A stretch of DNA of 33,905 nt, taken from Prado023 sp039812125. GTDB taxonomy: Bacteria; Actinomycetota; Actinomycetes; S36-B12; CAIYMF01. The position numbers were made by a program, and so were the translations under genes. The notes beneath the pieces were generated by a model, which saw only the letters and a list, made by a program, of their open reading frames with translations, did not search any database and had not been told where the DNA came from. How positions within the stretch are numbered: position 1 is the first letter of the stretch; each line of letters opens with the position of its first letter. The DNA is taken from the NCBI GenBank assembly GCA_039812125.1, contig JBDHZV010000020.1:1-33905 (forward strand), given 5' to 3'. This document shows, one piece after another, positions 18,394-27,028 of this stretch.

Positions 18394-19977
18394 ATGCCCG
18401 CCGTGGACATCCTGCTCGAGGAGCCCCTGATCCTGCTGTTCGCCGTGCTGGCGCTGGGCTCGTTCGTCGGCTCGCTGCGACTGGGCAGCTTCTCGTTCGG
18501 CTCGGCCGCGGTGCTGTTCGCCGGCCTGGCCGCGACCGCCTGGAACCCGGATCTCGTGATCCCCCGGATCCTGGGCGTCCTGGGGCTGGCGATCTTCGCC
18601 TACGGGGTGGGCATCAGCAGCGGCCCGCAGTTCTTCCATGTGCTGCGGCACTTCCGCGGTGCCGTCGTGCTGGTCGTCGGCGTCCTGGCGGCGGCGGCCG
18701 GGCTCGCCGTCGCCGTGGGCCGGGTGCTTGGCCTCGACGGCCCGATCGTCTCCGGCCTGTACGCGGGAGCGCTGACCAACACCCCCGCCCTGGCCGCCTC
18801 GATCGAGTCGCTCGGATCGGACGCCCCCACCGTCGGGTACTCCGTGACCTACCTGGGTGGCGTGCTGGGGATGGTGGCCGCGGTCGCGGTGGTGACCGGC
18901 CGGCGACTCCCGCTGGCCACCCGCGCCGAGGCCGCCGACGAGCCGCCCGCCGAGCTGGTGCACCAGACCATCCGGGTGACCGTCCCGGAGGCGCCGATGC
19001 TGGGCACCATCGTCGAGGAGGGCGGGGTCGTCTTCTCCCGCACCAGCCGCGACGGCTCGGTGCGGGTGGCCACGGAGGCGTTCCGGCCGCGGCCCGGCGA
19101 CCTGGTCAGCGCCATCGGCCCGCGGGAGGCTGTCGACGAGGTCACCGAGCGGCTCGGGCGGGCCAGCGGCAGCTACCTGGCGCTGGACCGCAGCGAGCTC
19201 GACTTCCGGCGGGTCGCGGTGTCCAACCACGCCGTGGCCGGCCGCACCATCGCCGAGCTCAAGCTGCTGCGGCGGTTCGGGGCGACGGCGACCCGGGTGC
19301 GTCGCGGCGACATCGACCTGCTGGCCACCGACGACCTCGCGCTGCAGCTGGGCGACCGGGTGCGCGTCGTCGCGCCGCGGGAGCGCATGGCCGACGTGGC
19401 CGCCCTGCTGGGCGACTCCGAGCGGGCCTCCGGCGAGGTCGACCCGACCGGCTTCGCGGTGGGGCTGCTGGCCGGCCTGCTGCTGGGCATCGTGGCGTTC
19501 CCGCTGCCGGGCGGCGGCAGCTTCGAGCTGGGCATGGCAGGGGGACCGCTGGTCATGGGCCTGCTGCTGGGCCGGGTCGGGCGCACCGGCCGGCTGATCT
19601 GGGCGCTGCCGTTCCCGGCCGCGACGGCCCTGAACCAGCTGGGGATCCTGCTGTTCCTCGCCTACGCGGGGACCAACGCCGGCGACGACCTGGTCGCAGC
19701 CCTGCACACCGACGAGGGGCTGCGCATCCTCGTGGGCGGCCTGGTGGTCACCGCTGCCGCGGCCTTCGCGCTGACCCTGCTCGGCCCGGTGCTCGCGGCG
19801 ATCGCCGGGCCCCGGCTGGCGGGGGTCATCGCCGGCTTCCAGACCCAGCCCGCCGTCCTGACCTTCGCCAACGAGCGGACCGGGGGCGACCCCCGGGTGA
19901 ACCTCGGCTACGCCCTGGCCTACCCGGTGGCGATGATCGTGAAGGTGGTCCTGGCCCCCGTCATCGGCCGGATGTAG
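18394..19977 (+). CDS. AspT/YidE/YbjL-type transporter with RCK_C domains
   Basis: 527 residues in the layout of the aspartate:alanine exchanger family. An N-terminal membrane block (about 10-175, five or so helices, with GVGISSGPQFF and the TNTPALAA stretch) is followed by a soluble middle (about 185-345) with two TrkA-C/RCK_C-like units. A second membrane block (about 355-527) carries GMAGGPLVMGLLLGR and GFQTQPAVLTFANER. The two membrane blocks are the AspT/YidE/YbjL antiporter duplication domains. Family members exchange small carboxylates or amino acids; the substrate here is unknown. Divergence from a D-lactate-type dehydrogenase suggests, as inference only, transport of a hydroxy- or dicarboxylate. 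The leaderless-type promoter is overlapped upstream by the 21-bp palindrome. Confidence 0.87.
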   Translation: MPAVDILLEEPLILLFAVLALGSFVGSLRLGSFSFGSAAVLFAGLAATAWNPDLVIPRILGVLGLAIFAYGVGISSGPQFFHVLRHFRGAVVLVVGVLAAAAGLAVAVGRVLGLDGPIVSGLYAGALTNTPALAASIESLGSDAPTVGYSVTYLGGVLGMVAAVAVVTGRRLPLATRAEAADEPPAELVHQTIRVTVPEAPMLGTIVEEGGVVFSRTSRDGSVRVATEAFRPRPGDLVSAIGPREAVDEVTERLGRASGSYLALDRSELDFRRVAVSNHAVAGRTIAELKLLRRFGATATRVRRGDIDLLATDDLALQLGDRVRVVAPRERMADVAALLGDSERASGEVDPTGFAVGLLAGLLLGIVAFPLPGGGSFELGMAGGPLVMGLLLGRVGRTGRLIWALPFPAATALNQLGILLFLAYAGTNAGDDLVAALHTDEGLRILVGGLVVTAAAAFALTLLGPVLAAIAGPRLAGVIAGFQTQPAVLTFANERTGGDPRVNLGYALAYPVAMIVKVVLAPVIGRM

Positions 19978-19998
19978 CGGCGGGCCGGCCGCAGCCGA

Positions 19999-21606
19999 TC
20001 AGCGCAGCCAGGCGGCGGTGTCCGGCGGCAGCAGGAAGCCCTCGTCGACCGGTTCCAGGGCCGCACCGCTGGTGATCAGCACCTCGTCGGCGACCACCAG
20101 CGCCGGCTCGCTGCCGAGGTTGACCGCCACCAGCACGTGCGGGTCGGCGTCGCCGGCCGGGCGGCGCAGCACCACGCAGGTGTCGCCCGGCCGGGAGATC
20201 CACTCCATGTCGCCGTCGCCGAGGGCCTGCTCGGTGCGGCGCAGCCGCAGCGCGGCCCGGGTCATCTCGAGCATCGAGGTCGGGTCACCGGCCTGGGCCT
20301 GGACCGACAGGGCACCCCAGTCGGCCGGCTGCGGCAGCCAGGACCGCCCGGTGGGGCTGAACCCGAACGAGGCCCCGTCCCGGGTCCACGGGATCGGCAC
20401 GCGGCAGCCGTCGCGCATCCCGTGCTGGCCCGCGGTGCGGGCGAACGCCGGGTCCTGGCGAACCTCGTCGGGCAGGTCCAGGACCTCGGGAAGACCCAGC
20501 TCCTGACCCTGGTAGAGGTACGCCGAACCGGGCAGTCCGAGCATGAACAGCTCGGCGGCGCGTGCCCGGTGCGGGCCCAACCGGGTGGGCAGCCGGGGCA
20601 CGTCGTGGTTCTCCAGGACCCACGTGGTGCTCGCCCCGACCGAGGCGGCCTCCCGCAGGGACAGGTCGACGACGGCGCGCAGCTCGATGGGGTCCCACGG
20701 ACACTTCAGGTAGTGGAAGTTGAACGCGGTGTGCAGCTCGTCCGGGCGCAGGTACGCCGCATGGCCCTCGACCGTGGGCACCCAGACCTCGCCGACGAAC
20801 GCGCGCGGCGGGGTGTACTCGTTGGCCACCCTGCGCCACTCCCGCCAGATCTCGTGCACGCCGGGCTGGTCCCAGTGCGGCGAGGGCGCTGGTCGGGGGA
20901 TGGCGTCCTCGCCGTCCACCGGCGGGTGCTCGGCGGGGCGGAACTGCGGGTCCTTGACCAGCCCGTGGGCCACGTCGATGCGGAACCCGTCCACGCCGCG
21001 GTCGAACCAGAACCGCAGCGTCTGCAGGAAGTCCTCCCGAACGCTCGGGTCGTCCCAGTTGAGGTCGGGCTGGCGGGAGTCGAACAGGTGCAGGTACCAC
21101 CAGCCGCTGGGGTTGCCCTGCGTGTCGGCGACCTGGTCCCAGGCTGACCCGCCGAAGGTGCTGCGCCAGTTGTTCGGCGGCTCGGTGCCTCCCGCGGCAC
21201 CCCGGCGCAGGTGGTAGCGCCGCCACGCCAGCGACCCGGGCTCCGAGGCCAGCGCCTCGCGGAAGAACGGGTGCTCGTCGGAGGTGTGGTTGGGCACCAC
21301 GTCGACGATGACCTTGATCCCGAGGTCGTGCGCCTCCGCGATCAGGGCCTCCACCTGGGCGACGGTGCCCAGCACCGGGTCGATGTCGCGGTAGTCGGAC
21401 ACGTCGTAGCCGCCGTCCGCCTGCGGCGAGGGGTACCAGGGGGAGAACCACACCGCGTCGATCCCCAGGCGGGCCAGGTGCGACAGGTGGGCCCGGATGC
21501 CGGTGACGTCGCCAACGCCGTCCCCGTCACCGTCAGCCCAGGACTTCGGGTACACCTGGTAGATGACGGCGTTGCGCCACCAGTCGGCGTCACGGGTGAT
21601 CGGCAT
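19999..21606 (-). CDS. GH13 alpha-glucosidase (oligo-1,6-glucosidase/alpha-glucosidase type)
   Basis: 535 residues. It begins WWRNAVIYQVYPKSWADGDGDGVGD, the standard start of GH13 alpha-glucosidases. Catalytic residues are visible: nucleophile Asp211 in DGFRIDVAHG, acid/base Glu273 in VGEVWV, and transition-state Asp335 in ENHDVPR; VVPNHTS is conserved region I. A C-terminal beta domain follows. There is no signal peptide, so it is cytoplasmic and probably hydrolyses alpha-glucosidic oligosaccharides. The next gene on the other side is glbO, as with aglA-glbO in mycobacteria. The ATG at 21604-21606 is where the family begins and has GAGAAT six bases upstream. It is convergent with the transporter gene, with a gap of 21 bp. 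Linkage specificity (alpha-1,4, alpha-1,6, sucrose or trehalose) cannot be told from the sequence. Confidence 0.92.
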   Translation of the reverse strand: MPITRDADWWRNAVIYQVYPKSWADGDGDGVGDVTGIRAHLSHLARLGIDAVWFSPWYPSPQADGGYDVSDYRDIDPVLGTVAQVEALIAEAHDLGIKVIVDVVPNHTSDEHPFFREALASEPGSLAWRRYHLRRGAAGGTEPPNNWRSTFGGSAWDQVADTQGNPSGWWYLHLFDSRQPDLNWDDPSVREDFLQTLRFWFDRGVDGFRIDVAHGLVKDPQFRPAEHPPVDGEDAIPRPAPSPHWDQPGVHEIWREWRRVANEYTPPRAFVGEVWVPTVEGHAAYLRPDELHTAFNFHYLKCPWDPIELRAVVDLSLREAASVGASTTWVLENHDVPRLPTRLGPHRARAAELFMLGLPGSAYLYQGQELGLPEVLDLPDEVRQDPAFARTAGQHGMRDGCRVPIPWTRDGASFGFSPTGRSWLPQPADWGALSVQAQAGDPTSMLEMTRAALRLRRTEQALGDGDMEWISRPGDTCVVLRRPAGDADPHVLVAVNLGSEPALVVADEVLITSGAALEPVDEGFLLPPDTAAWLR

Positions 21607-21612
21607 GCCGGG

Positions 21613-21618
21613 ATTCTC
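21613..21618 (-). promoter_or_regulatory. Putative -10 (GAGAAT) of the alpha-glucosidase gene
   Basis: GAGAAT on the minus strand, six bases upstream of the ATG. It sits in a 66-bp gap shared with the divergent glbO promoter. Confidence 0.35.
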
Positions 21619-21659
21619 TCGCGCGGGGCAGGCGTCTGGCCATCCTGACCGCCGGCAGG

Positions 21660-21665
21660 CAGGAT
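21660..21665 (+). promoter_or_regulatory. Putative -10 (CAGGAT) of glbO
   Basis: CAGGAT seven bases upstream of the GTG start at 21673, consistent with a leaderless mRNA. Confidence 0.35.
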
Positions 21666-21672
21666 TCCGGTC

Positions 21673-22083
21673 GTGAGCAGCGGCCAGGACCAGAGCCCCT
21701 TCGACCGGTTCGGGGGCCACGACTTCTTCGACGTGCTCGTGGCGACCTTCTACGAGGGCGTCGCGCAGGACCCGGTCCTGCGTCCGCTGTACCCGGAGGA
21801 CGACCTCGGGCCGGCGGCCGAGCGGCTCCAGCTGTTCCTCGAGCAGTACTGGGGCGGACCGACCACCTACTCCCAGCAGCGGGGCCACCCGCGGCTGCGG
21901 ATGCGCCACGCCCCGTTCCGGGTGGACGCCGCGGCCCACGACGCCTGGCTGGCGCACATGCGCCACGCCCTGGACGTGGCAACCGCCCGTCACCCCCTGG
22001 CCGGGGCCGACGAGGCTGCGCTGTGGGACTACCTGTCCCGGGCCGCCCTGTCGATGGTCAACACGTTCCCCGGCCCCGGCTGA
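21673..22083 (+). CDS. glbO: Group 2 truncated hemoglobin (GlbO/trHbO)
   Basis: 136 residues. FLEQYWGGPTTYSQQRGHPRLRMRHAPFR (residues 55-83) is almost identical to M. tuberculosis trHbO. His79 is the proximal heme ligand. Tyr27 (B10), Tyr40 (CD1) and Trp92 (G8) are the distal-pocket residues of group 2. Known family roles are O2 binding and defence against NO and reactive species. It starts with GTG at 21673. Its 3' end overlaps the convergent NmrA/DUF2867 gene by 55 bp. Confidence 0.95.
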   Translation: MSSGQDQSPFDRFGGHDFFDVLVATFYEGVAQDPVLRPLYPEDDLGPAAERLQLFLEQYWGGPTTYSQQRGHPRLRMRHAPFRVDAAAHDAWLAHMRHALDVATARHPLAGADEAALWDYLSRAALSMVNTFPGPG

Positions 22084-23627
22084 CCGGACACGCCGGCGGG
22101 ACCCGGCCGAGGGCCATCCCCGTGCGGGGCTGCCAGCGCCCGGTTGCGGGCCGCGGCACCGATCCGGTGAAGCATCGAGGCGAACACCACCCCGTGGAAC
22201 GGCAGCACCGCGTACCAGTACGCGTGACCGGCCAGGCCGTGCGGGAAGAAGGTCGCCCGCTGGCGAAGCAGCGCGCGACCTCCCGACGCCGGGCCGACGT
22301 GGAACTCCAGCCATGCCCGCCCCGGGACCCGCATCTCCGCGCGCAGGCGCAGCAGCCGGCCCGGCACGATCTCCTCGACGCGCCAGAAGTCGCAGGCCTC
22401 GCCGACGTGCAGCCGGGCCGGGTCGCGCCGGCCGCGGCGAAGGCCCGGCCCCCCGATGGCCCGGTCGGCCAGCCCGCGCAGCTGCCAGGCCCAGGGCAGG
22501 GAGTACCACCCGTTGTCGCCGCCGATGGACTCCACCACCTGCCACAGCGCCTCCGGTGGGGCGTCGACCAGGGCGGTGCGGTCGTCGGTGTAGAGCGACC
22601 CGCCGGACCACTGCGGGTCGGTGGGCATCGGGTCGCTCGGCGCCCCTGGCATCGACGCGCTGGACCACCGGGTCACGACGTCGGCGTCGCGGACCCGCTG
22701 CAGTGCCAGCCGGACGGACGCGTCGAACCCCAGCAGGCCCTCCGGCGGGTCGGGGATGAGCCGGCGGATGTCGTCCTCGGCGCACACCACCTCGTTGCGC
22801 AGCGAGGCGACCAGGGGGCGGGCGATCACGCTGGGGACCGGGGTGACCAGGCCCACCCACCGCGCCGACAGCTCCGGCTGCAGCGTGGCCACCGGCAGGA
22901 TGCGACGCCGCGGCAGCCCCGACACCGCGGCGAACCGCTGCATCATCTCCTCGTAGGTCAGCACCTCCGGGCCGCCGATGTCGAAGGCCCGGTTCACCTC
23001 CGGCGGCAGGTCCGCGCACCCCACGAGGTAGCGCAGCACGTCCCGGATGGCGATCGGCTGGATCCGGGTGCGGACCCACAGGGGGGTCACCATCACCGGC
23101 AGCCGCTCGGTCAGGTAGCGCATCATCTCGAACGACAGCGAGCCGGACCCGATGATCACGGCGGCGCCGAGCGCGGCCGTGGGCACGCCGCTGGCGAGCA
23201 GGATCTGGCCGACCTCGGCGCGCGAGCGCAGGTGGGCGGACAGGTCCGGGGCGTGGGCCAGACCGCCCAGGTACACGATCCGGCCGGTGCCGGCCCGGGC
23301 CGCTGCGGCGGCGAACTCCCGGGCCGTCGCACGCTCGGTGGCGTCGAAGCCCGCCCCCGTGCCGATCGCATGGATCAGGTAGTACGCGACGTCCACGCCC
23401 GCGAGGGCCCGGTCCAGCACGGCGGGATCGGCGGCGTCGCCGGCCACCACATCGACGCGGTCCGACCAGGGCAGGTCGCGCAGGCGCTCCGGGTGCCGGG
23501 CCAGGACGCGCACGCCGAACCCGGCGGCGAGCAGCTCGGGGACGAGGCGGCCACCGACGTAGCCCGTGGCGCCGGTGACCAGGCACAGCCGTCCGGGTGC
23601 GGCCGGGTGCTCGGGGCGGTGGTCCAT
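22029..23627 (-). CDS. NmrA-like NAD(P)-binding / DUF2867 fusion protein
   Basis: 532 residues. The N-terminal 300 residues are an atypical SDR (NmrA-like) Rossmann domain: LVTGATGYVGGRLVPELL binds NAD(P), followed by GDAADPAVLDRALAGVDVAYYLIHA and FDIGGPEVLTYEEMM. The C-terminal part (about 325-505) is DUF2867, an SRPBCC-like domain with FWRVEEIVPGRLLRLRAEMRVPG and HAYWYAVLPFHGVVF. The fusion is common in actinobacteria, but its substrate is unknown. The last 18 or so residues overlap the 3' end of glbO on the other strand. The ATG at 23625-23627 has CAGACT six bases upstream and no Shine-Dalgarno. It follows the MscS gene by 46 bp. Confidence 0.85.
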   Translation of the reverse strand: MDHRPEHPAAPGRLCLVTGATGYVGGRLVPELLAAGFGVRVLARHPERLRDLPWSDRVDVVAGDAADPAVLDRALAGVDVAYYLIHAIGTGAGFDATERATAREFAAAAARAGTGRIVYLGGLAHAPDLSAHLRSRAEVGQILLASGVPTAALGAAVIIGSGSLSFEMMRYLTERLPVMVTPLWVRTRIQPIAIRDVLRYLVGCADLPPEVNRAFDIGGPEVLTYEEMMQRFAAVSGLPRRRILPVATLQPELSARWVGLVTPVPSVIARPLVASLRNEVVCAEDDIRRLIPDPPEGLLGFDASVRLALQRVRDADVVTRWSSASMPGAPSDPMPTDPQWSGGSLYTDDRTALVDAPPEALWQVVESIGGDNGWYSLPWAWQLRGLADRAIGGPGLRRGRRDPARLHVGEACDFWRVEEIVPGRLLRLRAEMRVPGRAWLEFHVGPASGGRALLRQRATFFPHGLAGHAYWYAVLPFHGVVFASMLHRIGAAARNRALAAPHGDGPRPGPAGVSGQPGPGNVLTIDRAARDR

Positions 23628-23633
23628 CCCGTC

Positions 23634-23639
23634 AGTCTG
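23634..23639 (-). promoter_or_regulatory. Putative -10 (CAGACT) of the NmrA/DUF2867 gene
   Basis: CAGACT on the minus strand, six bases upstream of the ATG at 23625-23627. It lies between this gene and MscS, suggesting that the two are not a single obligatory transcript. Confidence 0.35.
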
Positions 23640-23673
23640 GCCGGGCTGGCGCCGCCCGCAACCGCAGCCCGGG

Positions 23674-24630
23674 CTACCGGGGCGCGGTGGGGGGCGCGGC
23701 GCCGGGCTGCAGCGGCGTGCCGTCCGGGCCGTAGGACAGCTGGCGGGTCAGCACCGGCACCACGATGCCGTTGCGGTCGAAGGCGACCTTGAGCCGCTCG
23801 CGCATGTCCCGGGTCAGCGACGCCTGCTGGGTGGCCCGGGCCTTGGCCGCGATCCGGATGTACACCGCCTCGCCGAAGACCGCGTCGACCCCGGCGAACG
23901 TCGGGCGGCCCAGCATCTTGGGTCGGACCTCGGGGTCGTTGAACATCTCGGCGCCGACCTCCAGCACGATCTGGCGGATCCGCTCCAGGTCGGCGTCGTA
24001 GGAGACCGGGATGACCGCGGAGGCCATCGTCCAGCCCTGCGACTGGTTGGCCACCCGCAGGATCTCGCCGTTGCGCACGTACCAGACCACCCCGGTCATG
24101 TCGCGGATGCGGGTGATCCGCAGCTGGACCTCCTCGACGGTGCCCATCACCGGGCCCACGTCGACCAGGTCACCGACACCGTACTGGTCCTCGACGATCA
24201 TGAAGAACCCGCTCAGGTAGTCCTTGACCAGCGTCTGGGCGCCCACACCCAGCGCGATGCCGAGCACGCCGGCACTGGCCAGCAGCGGGGCGACGTTGAC
24301 CCCGATCTCGGTCAGGACCAGCAGGATCGCGGTCCCCCACACCATCAGCAGCATGAAGTTGCGCAGCAGCTGGCCGACGGCCCGGGCCCGCTGCTCCCGG
24401 CGCTGCGACATGATCATGCCCTGCAGCTCGACGGTCTCCTCCGGGGTGTCCGGCTCGGCGTTCTCCCGGCTGCGCCCGGCCTCGATCCAGCGCTTGACGG
24501 CGCGGTCGATCATGCGCGATCCGAGGACGTGGATCGCCAGCGCGATGAGCACGACGATGACCACGACGATGGGCGTGGTCCAGGAGTCCGGGAGCAGGGA
24601 CGACTCGGAGCTGGCGGCTGTGCGGATCAC
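23674..24630 (-). CDS. MscS-family small-conductance mechanosensitive channel
   Basis: 318 residues from a GTG start. Three hydrophobic segments lie at about 20-38, 90-110 and 115-135; the last is the pore helix ASAGVLGIALGVGAQTLVKDY, followed by the beta-domain signature EDQYGVGDLVDVGPVMGTVEEVQLR. The C-terminal alpha/beta cage region runs to about 290, then a short Pro-rich tail. Such channels release solutes on hypo-osmotic shock. TAGGCT lies six bases before the GTG, and there is no Shine-Dalgarno. It is divergent from the malQ leader ORF (69 bp). Confidence 0.92.
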   Translation of the reverse strand: MIRTAASSESSLLPDSWTTPIVVVIVVLIALAIHVLGSRMIDRAVKRWIEAGRSRENAEPDTPEETVELQGMIMSQRREQRARAVGQLLRNFMLLMVWGTAILLVLTEIGVNVAPLLASAGVLGIALGVGAQTLVKDYLSGFFMIVEDQYGVGDLVDVGPVMGTVEEVQLRITRIRDMTGVVWYVRNGEILRVANQSQGWTMASAVIPVSYDADLERIRQIVLEVGAEMFNDPEVRPKMLGRPTFAGVDAVFGEAVYIRIAAKARATQQASLTRDMRERLKVAFDRNGIVVPVLTRQLSYGPDGTPLQPGAAPPTAPR

Positions 24631-24636
24631 GGGGGA

Positions 24637-24642
24637 AGCCTA
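24637..24642 (-). promoter_or_regulatory. Putative -10 (TAGGCT) of the MscS gene
   Basis: TAGGCT on the minus strand, six bases upstream of the GTG at 24628-24630; it predicts a leaderless mRNA. Confidence 0.45.
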
Positions 24643-24686
24643 CGTGCGTTGGGTCGCCGGGCGAGCGCCCCGACCCGGCGAGCCCC

Positions 24687-24692
24687 TAGCCT
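24687..24692 (+). promoter_or_regulatory. Putative -10 (TAGCCT) of the malQ transcript
   Basis: TAGCCT seven bases upstream of an ATG at 24700, the same spacing as at the transporter gene. Transcription would start at that ATG and leave a 95-base stretch before the malQ start. Confidence 0.45.
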
Positions 24693-24699
24693 GACGACC

Positions 24700-24807
24700 A
24701 TGCCCACGCACGCAGCGCCGGTCCGCCGGGGGCCGTCCGCACACGGCCCGCTGCGACGGGGCACCCCGACCAGACCCGACCGGAGGCCAGACCCGTGGCG
24801 AGCGTAG
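24700..24807 (+). CDS. Putative 35-residue leader peptide overlapping malQ
   Basis: The ORF MPTHAAPVRRGP...PWRA runs from an ATG placed exactly where a leaderless mRNA from TAGCCT would begin. It stops at TAG 24805-24807, 13 bases inside malQ and in a different frame. It is rich in Arg (8) and Pro. The overlap suggests translational coupling or a regulatory upstream ORF. It could also be a chance ORF in a 95-base malQ leader; codon content alone does not decide. Confidence 0.4.
   Translation: MPTHAAPVRRGPSAHGPLRRGTPTRPDRRPDPWRA
24782..24786 (+). promoter_or_regulatory. Shine-Dalgarno deciding the malQ GTG start
   Basis: GGAGG eight bases upstream of GTG 24795. It lies inside the leader ORF, so ribosomes on the leader would run over it. 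Confidence 0.7.
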
Positions 24808-27020
24808 ACCCCACCCCCGAAGCAGCGTCTGAGGCAGCCGCGGCGGCCGACGCCGCCCCCACCGAACCGACCGTCGTGGCGCCGGAGTGGGTCGAGCCCA
24901 GCCCCGAGCTGGTGGAGCTGGCCCGCGCCTTCGGCGTGGCCGTCGACTACTGGGACCAGTCGGGGGAGTACCACCGGGTCGGCGCCGCCACCATCTCGGC
25001 CGTGCTGACCTCGCTGGGCGTGGACGTCTCCACGCCGGCCGCGGCGTGGAACGCGCTGTACGCCCGGCGCAACGCGGCCTGGCGGCGGATGCTGCCCCCG
25101 GTCTTCGTGACCAAGAGCGGCGTGGACAACCACTGCTGGGTGCACGTGCCGCACGGTGACGGCGTGCGGATGTGGGTCGACCTGGAGCAGGGCGGGGATG
25201 CCTGGTTCGTCGACCAGGTGGACCGCTGGGTGGAGCCGCGCCACATCGACGGGGTGCTCGTCGGCGAGGCCACGTTCCGCATCCCGGGCAACCTGCCGCT
25301 GGGCTGGCACCGCATCTGGGCCCGTTCGGAGGGATCCGACGGGGTGCTGCGGGAGGCCTCCTGCCAGCTCGTCGTCACGCCGGCCCGCCTGGAGGTGCCG
25401 GCCCTGGCCGCCGGGCGGCAGTGGGGGATGATGACGCAGGTCTACGCGATGCGCTCTGCCGCGTCCTGGGGCTGCGGTGACCTCATGGACCTGGCCGACC
25501 TGGCCTCCTGGAGCGGGTACACCCACGGCGCGGACTTCGTGCTGGTCAACCCGTTGCACGCGGCCTCGCCGGTGCCCCCGATGGAGCCGTCCCCGTACCT
25601 GCCCGTCACCCGGCGGTTCGCCAACCCGCTGTACCTGCGCCCGGAGGCGGTCCCCGAGTACGCCGGCCTGTCCCCGCAGGCCCGAGCCCGCATCGATGAG
25701 CTCGCCGCACCGGTCCGGGCCCTGTCGACCAGCCCGGAGCTCATCGACCGGGACGTCATCTGGGCCGCCAAGGCCGCCGCGCTGCGGCTCATCCACGAGG
25801 TCCCGCTCACCCCGGGGCGGCAGGCGCTGTTCGACGCCTTCGTGGCCCGCGAGGGCCAGGGCCTGGTCGACTTCGCGACCTGGTGCGCCCTGGTGGACGC
25901 CCACGGTGGCGACCTGCCCCCGGCGCTGCAGGACGCCTCCTCGCCGGAGGTGGACGCCGAGCGCGAGCGGCTGGCCGACGAGGTGCGCTGGCACTCCTGG
26001 CTGCAGTGGCAGCTCGACGACCAGCTCACCCGGGCCCAGCAGGCCGCCGTCGAGGCCGGGATGCGCTCCGGCATCGTCCACGACCTGGCCGTCGGCGTGC
26101 ACCCGAGCGGGTCCGACGCGTGGGGCCTGCGCGACGTCCTGGCCCAGCACGTGTCCGTCGGCGCCCCGCCGGACATGTACAACCAGATGGGCCAGAACTG
26201 GTCGCAGCCGCCGTGGCGGCCCGACGCGCTGGCCGAGGCCGCGTTCCTGCCGTACCGCGACATGCTGCGCACGATCCTGCGCCACGCGGGCGGGATCCGC
26301 GTCGACCACGTGCTGGGGCTGTTCCGGCTGTGGTGGGTGCCGGAGGGGATGCCCGCCTACAGCGGCACCTACGTGACCTCCGACCACGAGGCGCTCGTCG
26401 GCATCCTGGCGCTGGAGGCCCAGCGGGCCGGTGCCTGGCTGGTCGGTGAGGACCTGGGGACCGTGGAGCAGTGGGTGCAGGACTACCTCGCCGACCGCGG
26501 CATCCTCGGCACCACGATCATGTGGTTCGAGCGCGACTACACCCAGCATCCGGACACCCCGCTGCGCCCCGAGCAGTGGCGGCCCAACGTCCTGGCCTCG
26601 GTCACCGTGCACGACCTGCCGCCGACCGCCGGGTACCTGGCCGGTGAGCACGTGCGGATCCGCGGCGAGCTCGGGCTGCTGACCCGGCCGGCGGAGGAGG
26701 AGCTCGCGGAGAGCAACGCCCAGATCGCCGAGTGGCGCCAGATGTGCGTGGACCTGGGCCTGCTGGACCCGGATGGCGACGACGACGACCTCATCGTCGC
26801 GCTGCACCGACTGGTCGCGGCCTCGGGCTCGCTGCTCATCGGGGTCGCGCTGCCCGATGCCGTCGGTGACCGGCGGGCGCAGAACCAGCCCGGGACCGAT
26901 CAGGAGTACCCGAACTGGCGGGTCCCGCTGACTGACCGCGACGGCAACGCGGTGATGCTCGAGGACCTGCCTGGCCTCGCCCTGCTGGCTCGCCTGGTCG
27001 CGGCGGTCCGGGGGCACTAG
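24795..27020 (+). CDS. malQ: 4-alpha-glucanotransferase (amylomaltase)
   Basis: 741 residues, the long actinobacterial MalQ form with an N-terminal extension (about 1-165, partly beta-sandwich) before the GH77 barrel. Catalytic residues: nucleophile Asp504 in GGIRVDHVLGLFR, acid/base Glu552 in LVGEDLGT, and Asp607 in SVTVHDLP. The C-terminal NQPGTDQEYPNWRVPL motif is typical of GH77. The enzyme transfers alpha-1,4-glucan segments between malto-oligosaccharides and releases glucose. The GTG start is supported by GGAGG at 24782-24786 with eight bases between. The start overlaps the small leader ORF. A strong hairpin follows the stop by eight bases. Confidence 0.95.
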   Translation: MASVDPTPEAASEAAAAADAAPTEPTVVAPEWVEPSPELVELARAFGVAVDYWDQSGEYHRVGAATISAVLTSLGVDVSTPAAAWNALYARRNAAWRRMLPPVFVTKSGVDNHCWVHVPHGDGVRMWVDLEQGGDAWFVDQVDRWVEPRHIDGVLVGEATFRIPGNLPLGWHRIWARSEGSDGVLREASCQLVVTPARLEVPALAAGRQWGMMTQVYAMRSAASWGCGDLMDLADLASWSGYTHGADFVLVNPLHAASPVPPMEPSPYLPVTRRFANPLYLRPEAVPEYAGLSPQARARIDELAAPVRALSTSPELIDRDVIWAAKAAALRLIHEVPLTPGRQALFDAFVAREGQGLVDFATWCALVDAHGGDLPPALQDASSPEVDAERERLADEVRWHSWLQWQLDDQLTRAQQAAVEAGMRSGIVHDLAVGVHPSGSDAWGLRDVLAQHVSVGAPPDMYNQMGQNWSQPPWRPDALAEAAFLPYRDMLRTILRHAGGIRVDHVLGLFRLWWVPEGMPAYSGTYVTSDHEALVGILALEAQRAGAWLVGEDLGTVEQWVQDYLADRGILGTTIMWFERDYTQHPDTPLRPEQWRPNVLASVTVHDLPPTAGYLAGEHVRIRGELGLLTRPAEEELAESNAQIAEWRQMCVDLGLLDPDGDDDDLIVALHRLVAASGSLLIGVALPDAVGDRRAQNQPGTDQEYPNWRVPLTDRDGNAVMLEDLPGLALLARLVAAVRGH

Positions 27021-27028
27021 CCACCCCA

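Noticed and set aside
19999..23586. A possible 1195-residue alpha-glucosidase with a long N-terminal extension
   Set aside because: The extension is antisense to glbO and out of frame with the NmrA/DUF2867 gene on the same strand. The GH13 family begins at the ATG at 21604-21606.
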